From Pseudomonas fluorescens HK44 (GTDB taxonomy: Bacteria > Pseudomonadota > Gammaproteobacteria > Pseudomonadales > Pseudomonadaceae): DNA of 64,000 nucleotides. This document shows positions 19,899 through 28,220 of this stretch, in pieces (the stretch's first letter is position 1; the number at the start of each line of letters is the position of its first letter). Under the pieces are notes generated by a model, which was given only the letters and a program-made list of their open reading frames with translations, was not told the origin of the DNA and searched no databases. The translations under genes were made by a program, and so were the position numbers. The stretch lies in NCBI RefSeq assembly GCF_000217955.3, contig NZ_AFOY02000008.1:372001-436000 (forward strand), read 5' to 3'.

Positions 19899-21505
19899 CT
19901 TTGTTTCCGTCCGTGAGCAAAGGTGATGCGAAAGCAGCCGCCGCCTTGGCGTGGTTTGAAGTCTAGGCGGGCCTGGTTGCTTTCGCACAGCTCACGGGAC
20001 AGATAGAGACCCAGGCCAGTACCCTGGCTACTGGTGGTGAAGAACGGTTCGAACAAATGCGCTTGCTGCTCCGCGGAAACGCCGGGGCCGTTGTCCTGCA
20101 CCTCAAGGGTGGGAAGCTGGCTGTCGGGGTCGATAAAGAGCGTGAGCCGGACCTCGGCCTCCTTGTGTGCAAGGGCGCTGTGGCGCCAGGCATTGCGCAG
20201 CAGGTTATCGAGCACCTGAGCCAGTTGGTCAGGGTCCATCAAGGTGGTGAAAGGCCCTGCGCCCATGCTCAGATGAATCTGCTGACGATCTGTCGCACCT
20301 TCGCACACCGTTCGCACGAACTGCTCCAGCCACGGTTTCAAGTCGAGCCGTTGCGGCACGGATTGCTGGCGGCGTGAAAGCTGCAGGACGTTTTCTATCA
20401 CTCGGTTCATGCGTTGGGAGTGGTCTTGAATAATCTGCGTCAGACGCCGGTCGGCGCCGATCAGTTCCTCAGACTCGTTCAGCAACTGCGCCGCATGGCT
20501 GATGGCACCCAATGGGTTGCGGATTTCGTGGGCAATGCCTGCGGTCAGCCTGCCCAGTGCTGCAAGCTTGAGTTGCTGTGCTTGTTGCGCGACCTGGGCG
20601 AGGTCTTCGAGAAATACCAGGGTTTGACGTTGTTCGTTCAGGCCCAGTGCAATGAAACTCGGTTGCAGTTCCAGGCCGGTACGGGCGACTTTCAGGCTTT
20701 GCGGGCGCAAGGTCGGGTTGTTGAACCAGAGTTGCAGGCGCTCGACCAGGGCTGTCGAATAATCGTCGATGAGCTGGCCGTCGAGGTGTGTCTGGCCAAA
20801 CAGACTCAAGGCGCTGTGATTGGCCAACTGAACCCGGCGCTCACTGTCGAGCACCAGGATGCCGGTGCGCATGCGTTGCAGGATCAGCGCATTGAGCGCT
20901 TCCAGGCTGACCACTTCGCTGGCGCGCTGTTGGGCCAGACTCTCGCTGACCTCCAGTTGTCGGGTCAGGCCTTGCACCAGCAAGGCAGCGGCAAAGCACA
21001 GGGCGCCCAGGGTGCCGGCTTGCAAATAGTGGTTGGCACCGTTCGGGTGGTTGCCGCTCAAGGTAAACGTCAGGGAAATAATGCCGATGGCGGCGACCGC
21101 CGCGAGCAGCAGGCCGATGCGCCGGCGCAGCAGTGTATTGCCGATCGCCACTGACACAATCAGCAGATTGCCGATGGCGCTGGGGACGCCTCCAGCGGCA
21201 TAGAACAGCACTGACAGCAGCAGGATGTCAGCCAGCGTGAGGCTGAAGATCTGTACAGGTTGTCTGGGGTTCCCTGCAAACACCACCAGCAGGATATTCA
21301 GAATCAGGTACAACCAACTGCCAGTGCGCAGCAGGTCGTCGTTGGTGAACTCCAGCAACTGGTTGTCCATGTTACTGGAGATCAACAGCACCAGAAGGAG
21401 GCCGATGCTTAAACGGTAGAAATGATAGAGGCGCAGCAGTCGCTGGGCCTGTTTGTCGCCGAGACTCGAGATCTCAGCGATCACGTGAACTCGGGCCTTG
21501 CTCAA
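19895..21505 (-). CDS. pilS: Sensor histidine kinase PilS
   Basis: 536-residue inner-membrane kinase that pairs with PilR. About six hydrophobic segments in the first 190 residues, a coiled linker, a PAS-like domain (residues about 200-300, ILVLDSERRVQLAN), a HisKA domain with phosphoacceptor H326 (GIAHEIRNPLGA), and an ATPase domain with N box (DNLLRNAWRHS), DNGPGV and GTGLGLYLS. In P. aeruginosa PilS senses pilin levels in the membrane. pilR overlaps its end by 4 bases; the PP0621-type gene overlaps its start by 32. Confidence 0.94.
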   Translation of the reverse strand: MSKARVHVIAEISSLGDKQAQRLLRLYHFYRLSIGLLLVLLISSNMDNQLLEFTNDDLLRTGSWLYLILNILLVVFAGNPRQPVQIFSLTLADILLLSVLFYAAGGVPSAIGNLLIVSVAIGNTLLRRRIGLLLAAVAAIGIISLTFTLSGNHPNGANHYLQAGTLGALCFAAALLVQGLTRQLEVSESLAQQRASEVVSLEALNALILQRMRTGILVLDSERRVQLANHSALSLFGQTHLDGQLIDDYSTALVERLQLWFNNPTLRPQSLKVARTGLELQPSFIALGLNEQRQTLVFLEDLAQVAQQAQQLKLAALGRLTAGIAHEIRNPLGAISHAAQLLNESEELIGADRRLTQIIQDHSQRMNRVIENVLQLSRRQQSVPQRLDLKPWLEQFVRTVCEGATDRQQIHLSMGAGPFTTLMDPDQLAQVLDNLLRNAWRHSALAHKEAEVRLTLFIDPDSQLPTLEVQDNGPGVSAEQQAHLFEPFFTTSSQGTGLGLYLSRELCESNQARLDFKPRQGGGCFRITFAHGRKQS

Positions 21506-21707
21506 GGTGAGCCTGGCTGCAATACCACTGTTGTTGAAGTCTCAGCGCGCGGTCGCGTGGCAGGTGTACACCGCAATGGGCGCAGCGGACCATGGGCGCC
21601 GCTTCCAGCTCGGCAGGAGATTTGGGCGCGGATGCCTGTCTCTTGGACTTGCGCCAGTACCATACCGCCGCAACAATCAAGGCGATCCAGAACAATTTAC
21701 CAAACAT
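21474..21707 (-). CDS. PP0621-type small membrane protein with zinc-finger-like motif
   Basis: 77 residues. One membrane segment at the N-terminus (LFWIALIVAAVWYW), a basic stretch, then CAHCGVHLPRDRAL ... WYCSQAH, a CxxC-x17-CxxxH arrangement that could bind zinc. It is conserved next to pilSR in Pseudomonas; function unknown. The last 32 bases overlap the 5' end of pilS on the same strand, so the genes are probably co-transcribed. Confidence 0.75.
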   Translation of the reverse strand: MFGKLFWIALIVAAVWYWRKSKRQASAPKSPAELEAAPMVRCAHCGVHLPRDRALRLQQQWYCSQAHLEQGPSSRDR

Positions 21708-21800
21708 GGTGAGCAGCTGCTTTTTGACTGATGATCCAGCAGTTTAGCCAAGGACATGACAGGCGCACAGCGTAATAAGTGCTGCACAAAAAACGGGAAT

Positions 21801-21832
21801 AAAAAAGGGAGACTCGAAAGTCTCCCTTTTTG
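21801..21832 (-). terminator. Terminator of bamD
   Basis: AAAAAAGGGAGACT CGAA AGTCTCCCTTTTT, a strong stem with A and T flanks 14 bases below the bamD stop. Bidirectional in shape. Confidence 0.88.
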
Positions 21833-21845
21833 GCACCTCAGGGTG

Positions 21846-22862
21846 TCAGTCGAACACACCGAAGGTCAGGCGGCTGAACCACGAGCGGTCGCTGCTGTTG
21901 CCTTTGGCCTCGTGCGGCTGTTCTTCAACCGCATCGCCTTCTTTAGGCTTGAGCTCGGCAGGGATCGCGTCCTTGGCATCCTGGAACTGCTTCATCACGT
22001 CCTGGTTGGCGCGGGTTTCGCCCGGCGGCAGCGGTGGACGGGATTCGATCAGGCCCAGAGTGGCCTTGCTCAGCCATGAACGGTTGTCGGCTTCGGCCAC
22101 CCGTGGCACGAACTGACCGTCGACCAGGGTCGGGTGGTTCGGGTAGTTGAGCTTCAGGGTTTCGAGACTGGTGTTGGCCAGTTCGTCCAGATGCAGGCGC
22201 TGGTAGGACTCGACCATCACCGCCAGGCCGTCACCGACCGAAGGGGTTTCCTGGAAGTTTTCCACGACATAACGACCACGGTTGGCCGCTGCGACATACG
22301 CCTGACGGGTCAGGTAGTAGTCGGCTACGTGAATCTCGTAGGACGCCAGCAGGTTGCGCAGATAAATCATGCGTTGCTTGGCATCTGGCGCGTAGCGGCT
22401 GTTCGGGTAACGGCTGGTGAGCTGGGCGAACTCGTTGTAGGAGTCACGTGCGGCGCCCGGGTCACGCTTGGTCATGTCCAGCGGCAGGAAGCGCGCCAGC
22501 AGGCCGACGTCCTGGTCAAAGGAGGTCAGGCCCTTGAGGTAGTACGCGTAGTCGACGTTCGGGTGCTGCGGGTGCAGACGGATAAAACGCTCGGCGGCAG
22601 ACTTGGCAGCCTCCGGCTCGGCGTTCTTGTAGTTCGCATAAATCAGTTCGAGTTGAGCTTGATCTGCGTAGCGACCGAACGGATAACGCGATTCCAGAGC
22701 CTTCAACTTGGCGGTGGCGCTGGTATAGCTATTATTATCCAGATCGTGCTGGGCCTGCTGGTATAGCTCGACCTCGCTCAGGTTTTCGTCGACGACTTCC
22801 TTCGATGAGCAAGCAGCGGTCAATGCGAGGATGGCGATCAGCAGCAGGTGTTTCACTTGCAT
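21846..22862 (-). CDS. bamD: Outer membrane assembly lipoprotein BamD (ComL)
   Basis: 338-residue lipoprotein of the BAM complex that inserts beta-barrel proteins such as the OprD-type porin in this window. Lipobox LTAACSS with lipidated C18 after a short signal peptide, then TPR repeats ([13 protein letters not shown] ... [20 protein letters not shown]). The C-terminal extension after about residue 250 is longer than in E. coli and low in conservation. The start MQVKHLLL at 22862 is the one that gives a normal lipoprotein signal; the longer frame is rejected. Divergent from rluD. Confidence 0.94.
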   Translation of the reverse strand: MQVKHLLLIAILALTAACSSKEVVDENLSEVELYQQAQHDLDNNSYTSATAKLKALESRYPFGRYADQAQLELIYANYKNAEPEAAKSAAERFIRLHPQHPNVDYAYYLKGLTSFDQDVGLLARFLPLDMTKRDPGAARDSYNEFAQLTSRYPNSRYAPDAKQRMIYLRNLLASYEIHVADYYLTRQAYVAAANRGRYVVENFQETPSVGDGLAVMVESYQRLHLDELANTSLETLKLNYPNHPTLVDGQFVPRVAEADNRSWLSKATLGLIESRPPLPPGETRANQDVMKQFQDAKDAIPAELKPKEGDAVEEQPHEAKGNSSDRSWFSRLTFGVFD

Positions 22863-23014
22863 GGCGGCTTGCGTCCCTATGACGGCCGCTGTCTTGGGCG
22901 GGGCCGTCCTGTTATGATGAGTGCCCCGTTGAAAAGCCTCGGGGCAAAAGACGCCGTATTTAACCACAAGCGCGCAGCCGAAACCAAAGGCTGTAGCCGA
23001 CGCCTAGTCTGAGC

Positions 23015-23977
23015 ATGTCCGATAAAATTGAACTTCGCGCAGAGGTGCCGTCCGAACTGGGCGGCCAACGCCTCGATCAAGTCGCCGCACAATTATTCGC
23101 TGAGCACTCGCGCTCGCGCCTTTCCGCCTGGATCAAAGACGGCCGCCTGACTGTGGATGGAGCGGTTATCCGCCCGCGAGACATCGTCCACGGCGGCGCC
23201 ATCCTTGAGCTGACTGCCGAGCAGGAAGCTCAAGGAGAATGGGTCGCTCAGGACATCGCCCTGGACATCGTCTATGAAGATGACGACATCCTGGTGATCA
23301 ACAAGCCTGCGGGCCTGGTGGTGCATCCTGCCGCCGGTCACGCCGACGGCACCTTGCTCAATGCCTTGCTGCACCACGTGCCGGACATCATCAATGTGCC
23401 GCGCGCCGGTATCGTGCACCGTCTGGACAAGGACACCACCGGTCTGATGGTGGTGGCCAAGACCATTCAGGCGCAGACGCAACTGGTCACGCAGTTGCAG
23501 AGCCGCAGCGTCAGCCGGATCTACGAATGCATCGTGATCGGCGTGGTCACCGCCGGTGGCAAGATCAACGCGCCGATCGGTCGTCACGGCCAGCAACGTC
23601 AGCGCATGGCGGTGATGGAAGGTGGCAAGCAGGCGGTCAGCCATTACCGCGTGCTTGAGCGTTTCCGCTCCCACACGCACGTGCGGGTCAAGCTGGAAAC
23701 CGGTCGTACGCACCAGATTCGCGTGCACATGGCTCACATCAACTTCCCGTTGGTCGGAGATCCTGCCTACGGCGGTCGCTTCCGTATTCCGCCGGCAGCC
23801 AGTGTGACCATGGTTGAATCGCTGAAACATTTCCCGCGTCAGGCGCTGCATGCGCGTTTCCTGGAACTGGATCATCCGACCACCGGTAAGCGCATGAGCT
23901 GGGAGTCGCCACTGCCGGATGATTTCGTCTGGTTGCTGTCGCTGCTCAAGCAAGACCGTGAGGCGTTCATCGGATGA
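23015..23977 (+). CDS. rluD: 23S rRNA pseudouridine synthase D
   Basis: 320 residues. N-terminal S4 RNA-binding domain (about 18-70, GQRLDQVAAQLF) and RsuA/RluD catalytic domain with the motif HRLDKDTTGL; the catalytic aspartate is D138. Modifies U1911/1915/1917 of 23S rRNA helix 69 by family. Divergent from bamD, an arrangement conserved in gammaproteobacteria; pgeF starts in a 4-base ATGA overlap. Confidence 0.96.
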   Translation: MSDKIELRAEVPSELGGQRLDQVAAQLFAEHSRSRLSAWIKDGRLTVDGAVIRPRDIVHGGAILELTAEQEAQGEWVAQDIALDIVYEDDDILVINKPAGLVVHPAAGHADGTLLNALLHHVPDIINVPRAGIVHRLDKDTTGLMVVAKTIQAQTQLVTQLQSRSVSRIYECIVIGVVTAGGKINAPIGRHGQQRQRMAVMEGGKQAVSHYRVLERFRSHTHVRVKLETGRTHQIRVHMAHINFPLVGDPAYGGRFRIPPAASVTMVESLKHFPRQALHARFLELDHPTTGKRMSWESPLPDDFVWLLSLLKQDREAFIG

Positions 23978-24699
23978 TTGACTGGCTGATTCCTGACTGG
24001 CCCGCGCCGGCCGGGGTAAAAGCCTGTGTCACCACCCGGGCGGGCGGCGTCAGTCTGGCGCCGTTCGACAGCCTCAATCTGGGCGATCACGTCGACGACA
24101 ACCCTGAAGCGGTTGCCGAGAACCGCCGTCGCCTCACCGATCATTTCTCTATTCAACCGGCCTGGTTGCAACAGGTTCACGGCATTGCCGTGGCCCATGC
24201 GGACCCTGCGACGGTTGCGACGGCTGACGCCAGCTGGACTGTCACGCCGGGTATCGCCTGTGCGGCAATGACGGCCGACTGTTTGCCGGCCTTGTTCTGT
24301 GATCGCGCCGGCACACGTGTCGCTGCCGCTCACGCCGGTTGGCGCGGTCTGGCAGCGGGTGTGCTGGAGGCCACCGTCGAAAGCCTGGCCGTAGATCCTG
24401 CCGAGGTGCTCGTCTGGCTCGGCCCGGCTATCGGCCCGAAAGCCTTCGAAGTCGGCCCGGAAGTTCGCGAAGCCTTTGTCCGGCAACTCGCGGAAACCGA
24501 TCAGGCCTTCGTCCCGAGCCATAACACCGGCAAGTTCATGGCCGACATCTATACGCTGGCGCGCCTGCGCCTGGCAGCCTGCGGTGTTACTGCTGTTTAC
24601 GGTGGCGGCTTCTGCACCGTGACCGATCCACGCTTCTTCTCTTACCGCCGCAGTCCGCGCACCGGTCGGTTTGCTTCCCTGGTCTGGCTCGAACGCTAG
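23974..24699 (+). CDS. pgeF: Peptidoglycan editing factor PgeF / multicopper-like YfiH protein
   Basis: 241 residues, the DUF152/YfiH family. Conserved pieces are TTRAGGVSLAPFDSLNLGDHV, LQQVHG, MTADCLPALF, AAAHAGWRGLAAGV, LGPAIGP and FFSYRR. Family members act as purine nucleoside hydrolysing/phosphorylating enzymes with a Cys/His zinc site and as editors of peptidoglycan precursors; the in vivo role here is inferred. Overlaps rluD by 4 bases. Confidence 0.9.
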   Translation: MIDWLIPDWPAPAGVKACVTTRAGGVSLAPFDSLNLGDHVDDNPEAVAENRRRLTDHFSIQPAWLQQVHGIAVAHADPATVATADASWTVTPGIACAAMTADCLPALFCDRAGTRVAAAHAGWRGLAAGVLEATVESLAVDPAEVLVWLGPAIGPKAFEVGPEVREAFVRQLAETDQAFVPSHNTGKFMADIYTLARLRLAACGVTAVYGGGFCTVTDPRFFSYRRSPRTGRFASLVWLER

Positions 24700-24729
24700 A
24701 CTTATCTGATCTGCGTCAATCAAACGCTG

Positions 24730-24757
24730 CTTGAATCTTCCAGAATTGACCGCATCT
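24730..24757 (+). promoter_or_regulatory. Sigma32 (heat-shock) promoter of clpB
   Basis: CTTGAATC at 24730 and CCGCATCT at 24750, with a 13-base spacer between TTGAAT and CCGCAT. The match to the RpoH pattern CTTGAAA ... CCCCATNT is close, with one mismatch in the -10 part. It lies about 75 bases before the clpB ATG, which fits heat-shock control. Confidence 0.65.
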
Positions 24758-24828
24758 AGTGGGGTATCTGGCAGGTTTCTCTATTTAGGTGTGTCCATCG
24801 CTCCGGCCTGCTCAAAGGAAGGTGACCA

Positions 24829-27393
24829 ATGCGTATAGACCGTTTAACCAGTAAATTGCAGTTAGCCTTGTCCGACGCCCAATCCTTGGCTGTCGGCCTC
24901 GACCATCCGGGTATTGAACCTGCGCACCTGATGCAAGCGCTGCTGGAGCAGCAGGGCGGCTCGATCAAACCGTTGCTGATGCAAGTGGGTTTTGACATCA
25001 ACAGCCTGCGCAAAGAGTTGAGCAAAGAGCTCGACCGTCTGCCAAAAATCCAGAATCCCACCGGCGACGTGAACATGTCGCAGGACCTGGCGCGTCTGCT
25101 CAACCAGGCGGATCGCCTGGCTCAACAAAAGGGTGACCAGTTCATCTCCAGCGAGCTGGTACTGCTCGCCGCCATGGACGAGAACAGCAAGCTCGGCAAG
25201 TTGCTGCTCGGTCAGGGCGTCAGCAAAAAAGCCCTGGAAAACGCGATCAACAACCTGCGTGGCGGCGAAGCAGTGAATGACGCCAATCACGAAGAATCGC
25301 GTCAGGCGTTGGACAAATACACTGTCGACCTGACCAAGCGCGCCGAAGAAGGCAAGCTCGACCCGGTGATCGGCCGTGACGACGAAATTCGTCGGACCAT
25401 CCAGGTGCTGCAGCGCCGCACCAAAAACAACCCGGTGCTGATCGGTGAGCCTGGCGTGGGTAAAACCGCGATCGCCGAAGGCCTGGCCCAGCGCATCATC
25501 AACGGCGAAGTGCCGGATGGCCTGAAAGGCAAACGCCTGCTGTCGCTGGACATGGGCGCGCTGATTGCCGGTGCCAAGTACCGTGGCGAGTTCGAAGAAC
25601 GCCTGAAATCTCTGCTCAACGAGCTGTCGAAGCAGGAAGGTCAGATCATCCTGTTCATCGACGAACTGCACACCATGGTCGGCGCCGGTAAAGGCGAAGG
25701 CTCGATGGACGCCGGTAACATGCTCAAACCGGCGCTGGCCCGTGGCGAACTGCATTGCGTTGGCGCGACCACGCTCAACGAGTATCGCCAATATATAGAG
25801 AAGGACGCGGCCCTGGAGCGGCGCTTCCAGAAAGTCCTGGTGGACGAGCCGAGCGAAGAAGACACCATCGCGATCCTGCGTGGCCTGAAAGAGCGCTACG
25901 AAGTTCACCACAAGGTGGCGATCACCGACGGCGCGATCATTGCGGCGGCCAAGTTGAGCCATCGCTACATCACTGACCGTCAGTTGCCGGACAAGGCTAT
26001 CGACCTGATCGATGAAGCGGCCAGCCGCATTCGCATGGAAATCGACTCCAAGCCGGAAGTGCTGGATCGTCTGGAGCGGCGCTTGATTCAACTGAAGGTT
26101 GAATCTCAGGCGCTGAAGAAAGAAGACGACGAAGCGGCGAAGAAGCGTCTTGAAAAGCTCCAGGAAGAAATTGCCCGGCACGAGCGTGAGTATTCTGATC
26201 TGGAAGAAATCTGGGCCTCGGAAAAAGCCGAAGTACAGGGCTCGGCGCAGATCCAGCAGAAAATCGAACAGTCCCGTCAGGAACTGGAAGCCGCCCGCCG
26301 CAAAGGCGACCTCAACCGCATGGCCGAGTTGCAGTACGGGGTGATCCCGGACCTGGAACGCAGCCTGCAAATGGTCGACCAGCATGGCAAGAGTGAAAAC
26401 CAGTTGCTGCGCAGCAAGGTGACTGAAGAAGAGATCGCCGAAGTCGTGTCGAAATGGACCGGCATTCCGGTGTCGAAAATGCTTGAAGGCGAGCGCGACA
26501 AACTGCTGAAAATGGAAAGCCTGTTGCACCAGCGCGTGATTGGCCAGAACGAAGCCGTGGTGGCGGTGGCCAACGCCGTGCGCCGTTCGCGTGCCGGGTT
26601 GTCCGATCCGAATCGCCCAAGCGGTTCGTTCATGTTCCTCGGCCCGACCGGTGTCGGTAAAACCGAGTTGTGCAAAGCCTTGGCCGAGTTCCTCTTTGAT
26701 ACCGAAGAGGCGATGGTGCGGATCGATATGTCCGAGTTCATGGAGAAGCATTCCGTGGCGCGGCTGATCGGTGCGCCACCCGGCTACGTGGGCTACGAGG
26801 AGGGCGGTTACCTGACCGAGGCGGTACGTCGCAAGCCGTATTCGGTGATCCTCCTGGACGAGGTCGAGAAGGCCCACCCGGATGTGTTCAACGTGCTGCT
26901 GCAAGTGCTGGAAGATGGCCGCCTGACCGACAGTCACGGGCGCACCGTGGATTTTCGCAATACGGTGATCGTCATGACCTCCAACCTGGGCTCGGTGCAG
27001 ATCCAGGAACTGGTCGGTGATCGTGAAGCGCAACGTGCGGCGGTAATGGATGCGGTGTCGACGCACTTCCGTCCGGAGTTCATCAACCGGATCGACGAAG
27101 TGGTGATTTTCGAGCCGTTGGCGCGGGATCAGATTGCCGGCATTACCGAGATCCAGTTGGGTCGCCTGCGCAGCCGTCTGGCCGAGCGTGAGCTGAAACT
27201 GACGCTGAGCAGCGAGGCACTGGATAAGTTGATTGCGGTGGGCTACGACCCGGTCTATGGCGCACGGCCGCTCAAACGAGCGATCCAGCGCTGGATCGAA
27301 AACCCGCTGGCACAGCTGATTCTGGCCGGCAGTTTCCTGCCAGGCACTACCGTGACGGCCACCGTTGCGAACGACGAAATCGTTTTCAACTGA
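24829..27393 (+). CDS. clpB: ATP-dependent disaggregase ClpB
   Basis: 854-residue Hsp100 chaperone that, with DnaK, rescues aggregated proteins. Clp N domain (about 1-145), first AAA+ module with GEPGVGKT and Walker [15 protein letters not shown], long coiled-coil middle domain (about 400-525, charged E/K/R-rich), second AAA+ module with GPTGVGKT and [12 protein letters not shown], and C-terminal D2-small domain. GAAGG-like ribosome site upstream of ATG 24829. A terminator follows. Confidence 0.98.
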   Translation: MRIDRLTSKLQLALSDAQSLAVGLDHPGIEPAHLMQALLEQQGGSIKPLLMQVGFDINSLRKELSKELDRLPKIQNPTGDVNMSQDLARLLNQADRLAQQKGDQFISSELVLLAAMDENSKLGKLLLGQGVSKKALENAINNLRGGEAVNDANHEESRQALDKYTVDLTKRAEEGKLDPVIGRDDEIRRTIQVLQRRTKNNPVLIGEPGVGKTAIAEGLAQRIINGEVPDGLKGKRLLSLDMGALIAGAKYRGEFEERLKSLLNELSKQEGQIILFIDELHTMVGAGKGEGSMDAGNMLKPALARGELHCVGATTLNEYRQYIEKDAALERRFQKVLVDEPSEEDTIAILRGLKERYEVHHKVAITDGAIIAAAKLSHRYITDRQLPDKAIDLIDEAASRIRMEIDSKPEVLDRLERRLIQLKVESQALKKEDDEAAKKRLEKLQEEIARHEREYSDLEEIWASEKAEVQGSAQIQQKIEQSRQELEAARRKGDLNRMAELQYGVIPDLERSLQMVDQHGKSENQLLRSKVTEEEIAEVVSKWTGIPVSKMLEGERDKLLKMESLLHQRVIGQNEAVVAVANAVRRSRAGLSDPNRPSGSFMFLGPTGVGKTELCKALAEFLFDTEEAMVRIDMSEFMEKHSVARLIGAPPGYVGYEEGGYLTEAVRRKPYSVILLDEVEKAHPDVFNVLLQVLEDGRLTDSHGRTVDFRNTVIVMTSNLGSVQIQELVGDREAQRAAVMDAVSTHFRPEFINRIDEVVIFEPLARDQIAGITEIQLGRLRSRLAERELKLTLSSEALDKLIAVGYDPVYGARPLKRAIQRWIENPLAQLILAGSFLPGTTVTATVANDEIVFN

Positions 27394-27418
27394 GCGTTTG
27401 TTGCACGGTAATGGAGTA

Positions 27419-27447
27419 GGCCCCGCATCGCGGGGCCTTTTTTTTCT
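27419..27447 (+). terminator. Terminator of clpB
   Basis: GGCCCCGC ATC GCGGGGCC followed by nine T residues, 26 bases after the clpB stop. Confidence 0.92.
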
Positions 27448-27576
27448 TAGGGTGTTGAACTGTAAGGAAAAGGCTTGTAAAGTGCGCCCCGCAGTAAGTC
27501 GCCCCAGCGGTTTCTTCTCCCCAAGGAGAAATCTGAAATAAGTTGCAAATCATTGTCTTGAAAGCAATTTAGGGGG

Positions 27577-27604
27577 TTGACAGAGGTGTTTAAGATTGTA
27601 GAAT
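27577..27604 (+). promoter_or_regulatory. Sigma70 promoter of the tRNA cluster
   Basis: Perfect -35 TTGACA (27577-27582), 16-base spacer, -10 TAGAAT (27599-27604), then a GC-rich discriminator (AGCGCGCC), the form seen at stringently controlled stable-RNA promoters. The first tRNA begins 85 bases further on. No gene is seen between clpB and this site. Confidence 0.75.
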
Positions 27605-27689
27605 AGCGCGCCTCAGACACACGAACGCAGCGATGCGAACGGGTAGAAGAGGTGAAGCAAGCTTCACAGTTGTAATTGAAATATGTAGT

Positions 27690-27765
27690 TCCGTGATAGC
27701 TCAGTCGGTAGAGCAAATGACTGTTAATCATTGGGTCCCAGGTTCGAGTCCTGGTCACGGAGCCA
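27690..27765 (+). tRNA. tRNA-Asn (anticodon GTT)
   Basis: 76 bases with encoded CCA. Acceptor arm TCCGTGA pairs with TCACGGA; D-loop AGCTCAGTCGGTAGAGC; anticodon loop CTGTTAA with GTT at 27723-27725; T arm GGTTCGAGTCC. First of four tRNAs in a row. Confidence 0.96.
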
Positions 27766-27774
27766 ATTTCAAAC

Positions 27775-27851
27775 CGGGGTATAGCGCAGTCCGGTAGCGC
27801 GCCTGCTTTGGGAGCAGGATGTCAGGAGTTCGAATCCCCTTACCCCGACCA
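27775..27851 (+). tRNA. tRNA-Pro (anticodon TGG), copy 1
   Basis: 77 bases with encoded CCA. Acceptor CGGGGTA pairs with TACCCCG; anticodon stem CCTGC/GCAGG with loop TTTGGGA and anticodon TGG at 27809-27811; T loop GTTCGAATC. Identical to the copy at 28028-28104. Confidence 0.96.
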
Positions 27852-27856
27852 TTTTT

Positions 27857-27932
27857 GGGTCGTTAGCTCAGTTGGTAGAGCAGTTGGCTTTTAACCAATT
27901 GGTCGTAGGTTCGAATCCCACACGACCCACCA
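27857..27932 (+). tRNA. tRNA-Lys (anticodon TTT)
   Basis: 76 bases with encoded CCA. Acceptor GGGTCGT pairs with ACGACCC; D-loop AGCTCAGTTGGTAGAGC; anticodon loop CTTTTAA; T arm GGTTCGAATCC. Lies 5 bases after the first tRNA-Pro. Confidence 0.96.
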
Positions 27933-27994
27933 TTTTTGAAACCAGTTAGCGCTGGAATCGAATCTTAAGATCAGAGGCCAAAAGCACTGATCGA

Positions 27995-28025
27995 ATAAGG
28001 CGCTCTGTTAAAGGGTGCCTTTTTT
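27995..28025 (+). terminator. Terminator-like hairpin between tRNA-Lys and second tRNA-Pro
   Basis: AAGGCGCTCT and AGGGTGCCTT form a stem with G-U pairs around a short loop, followed by TTTTTT. It may end the Asn-Pro-Lys transcript and leave the second tRNA-Pro partly dependent on read-through; no separate promoter is clear for the last tRNA. Confidence 0.5.
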
Positions 28026-28027
28026 AC

Positions 28028-28104
28028 CGGGGTATAGCGCAGTCCGGTAGCGCGCCTGCTTTGGGAGCAGGATGTCAGGAGTTCGAATCCCCTTACCCCG
28101 ACCA
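28028..28104 (+). tRNA. tRNA-Pro (anticodon TGG), copy 2
   Basis: 77-base exact copy of the tRNA-Pro at 27775-27851, including CCA and the anticodon TGG. It sits directly behind a terminator-like hairpin and in front of a strong terminator. Confidence 0.96.
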
Positions 28105-28110
28105 TATTAA

Positions 28111-28146
28111 AAATCCTCGTATCGAAAGATACGGGGATTTTTTTTG
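28111..28146 (+). terminator. Terminator of the tRNA cluster
   Basis: AAATCCTCGTATC GAAA GATACGGGGATTT followed by T residues: long stem with one G-U pair and a GNRA tetraloop, 6 bases after the second tRNA-Pro. Confidence 0.85.
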
Positions 28147-28173
28147 TCTGCTGAAATCCAGGATCGCGACAAA

Positions 28174-28201
28174 TGATCGTTCCCGCGCGTGGGAACGATC
28201 A
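28174..28201 (-). terminator. Inverted repeat at the end of ndh
   Basis: TGATCGTTCCCGCG / CGTGGGAACGATCA, a 14-bp arm palindrome with one mismatch, 19 bases below the ndh stop. On the minus strand it is followed by TTTGTC. This hairpin type recurs in Pseudomonas intergenic DNA and may terminate ndh. Confidence 0.55.
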
Positions 28202-28220
28202 ATTAACGGACGAGAGGATC

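Noticed and set aside
24862..27066. 734-codon open frame on the minus strand
   Set aside because: It is antisense to clpB, whose sequence is unmistakable. The residue composition (rich in H, Q, R, V) is that of the complement of a GC-rich gene.
27447..27758. 103-codon minus-strand frame in the clpB-tRNA gap
   Set aside because: It runs into tRNA-Asn on the opposite strand, covers the tRNA promoter and lacks a ribosome site.
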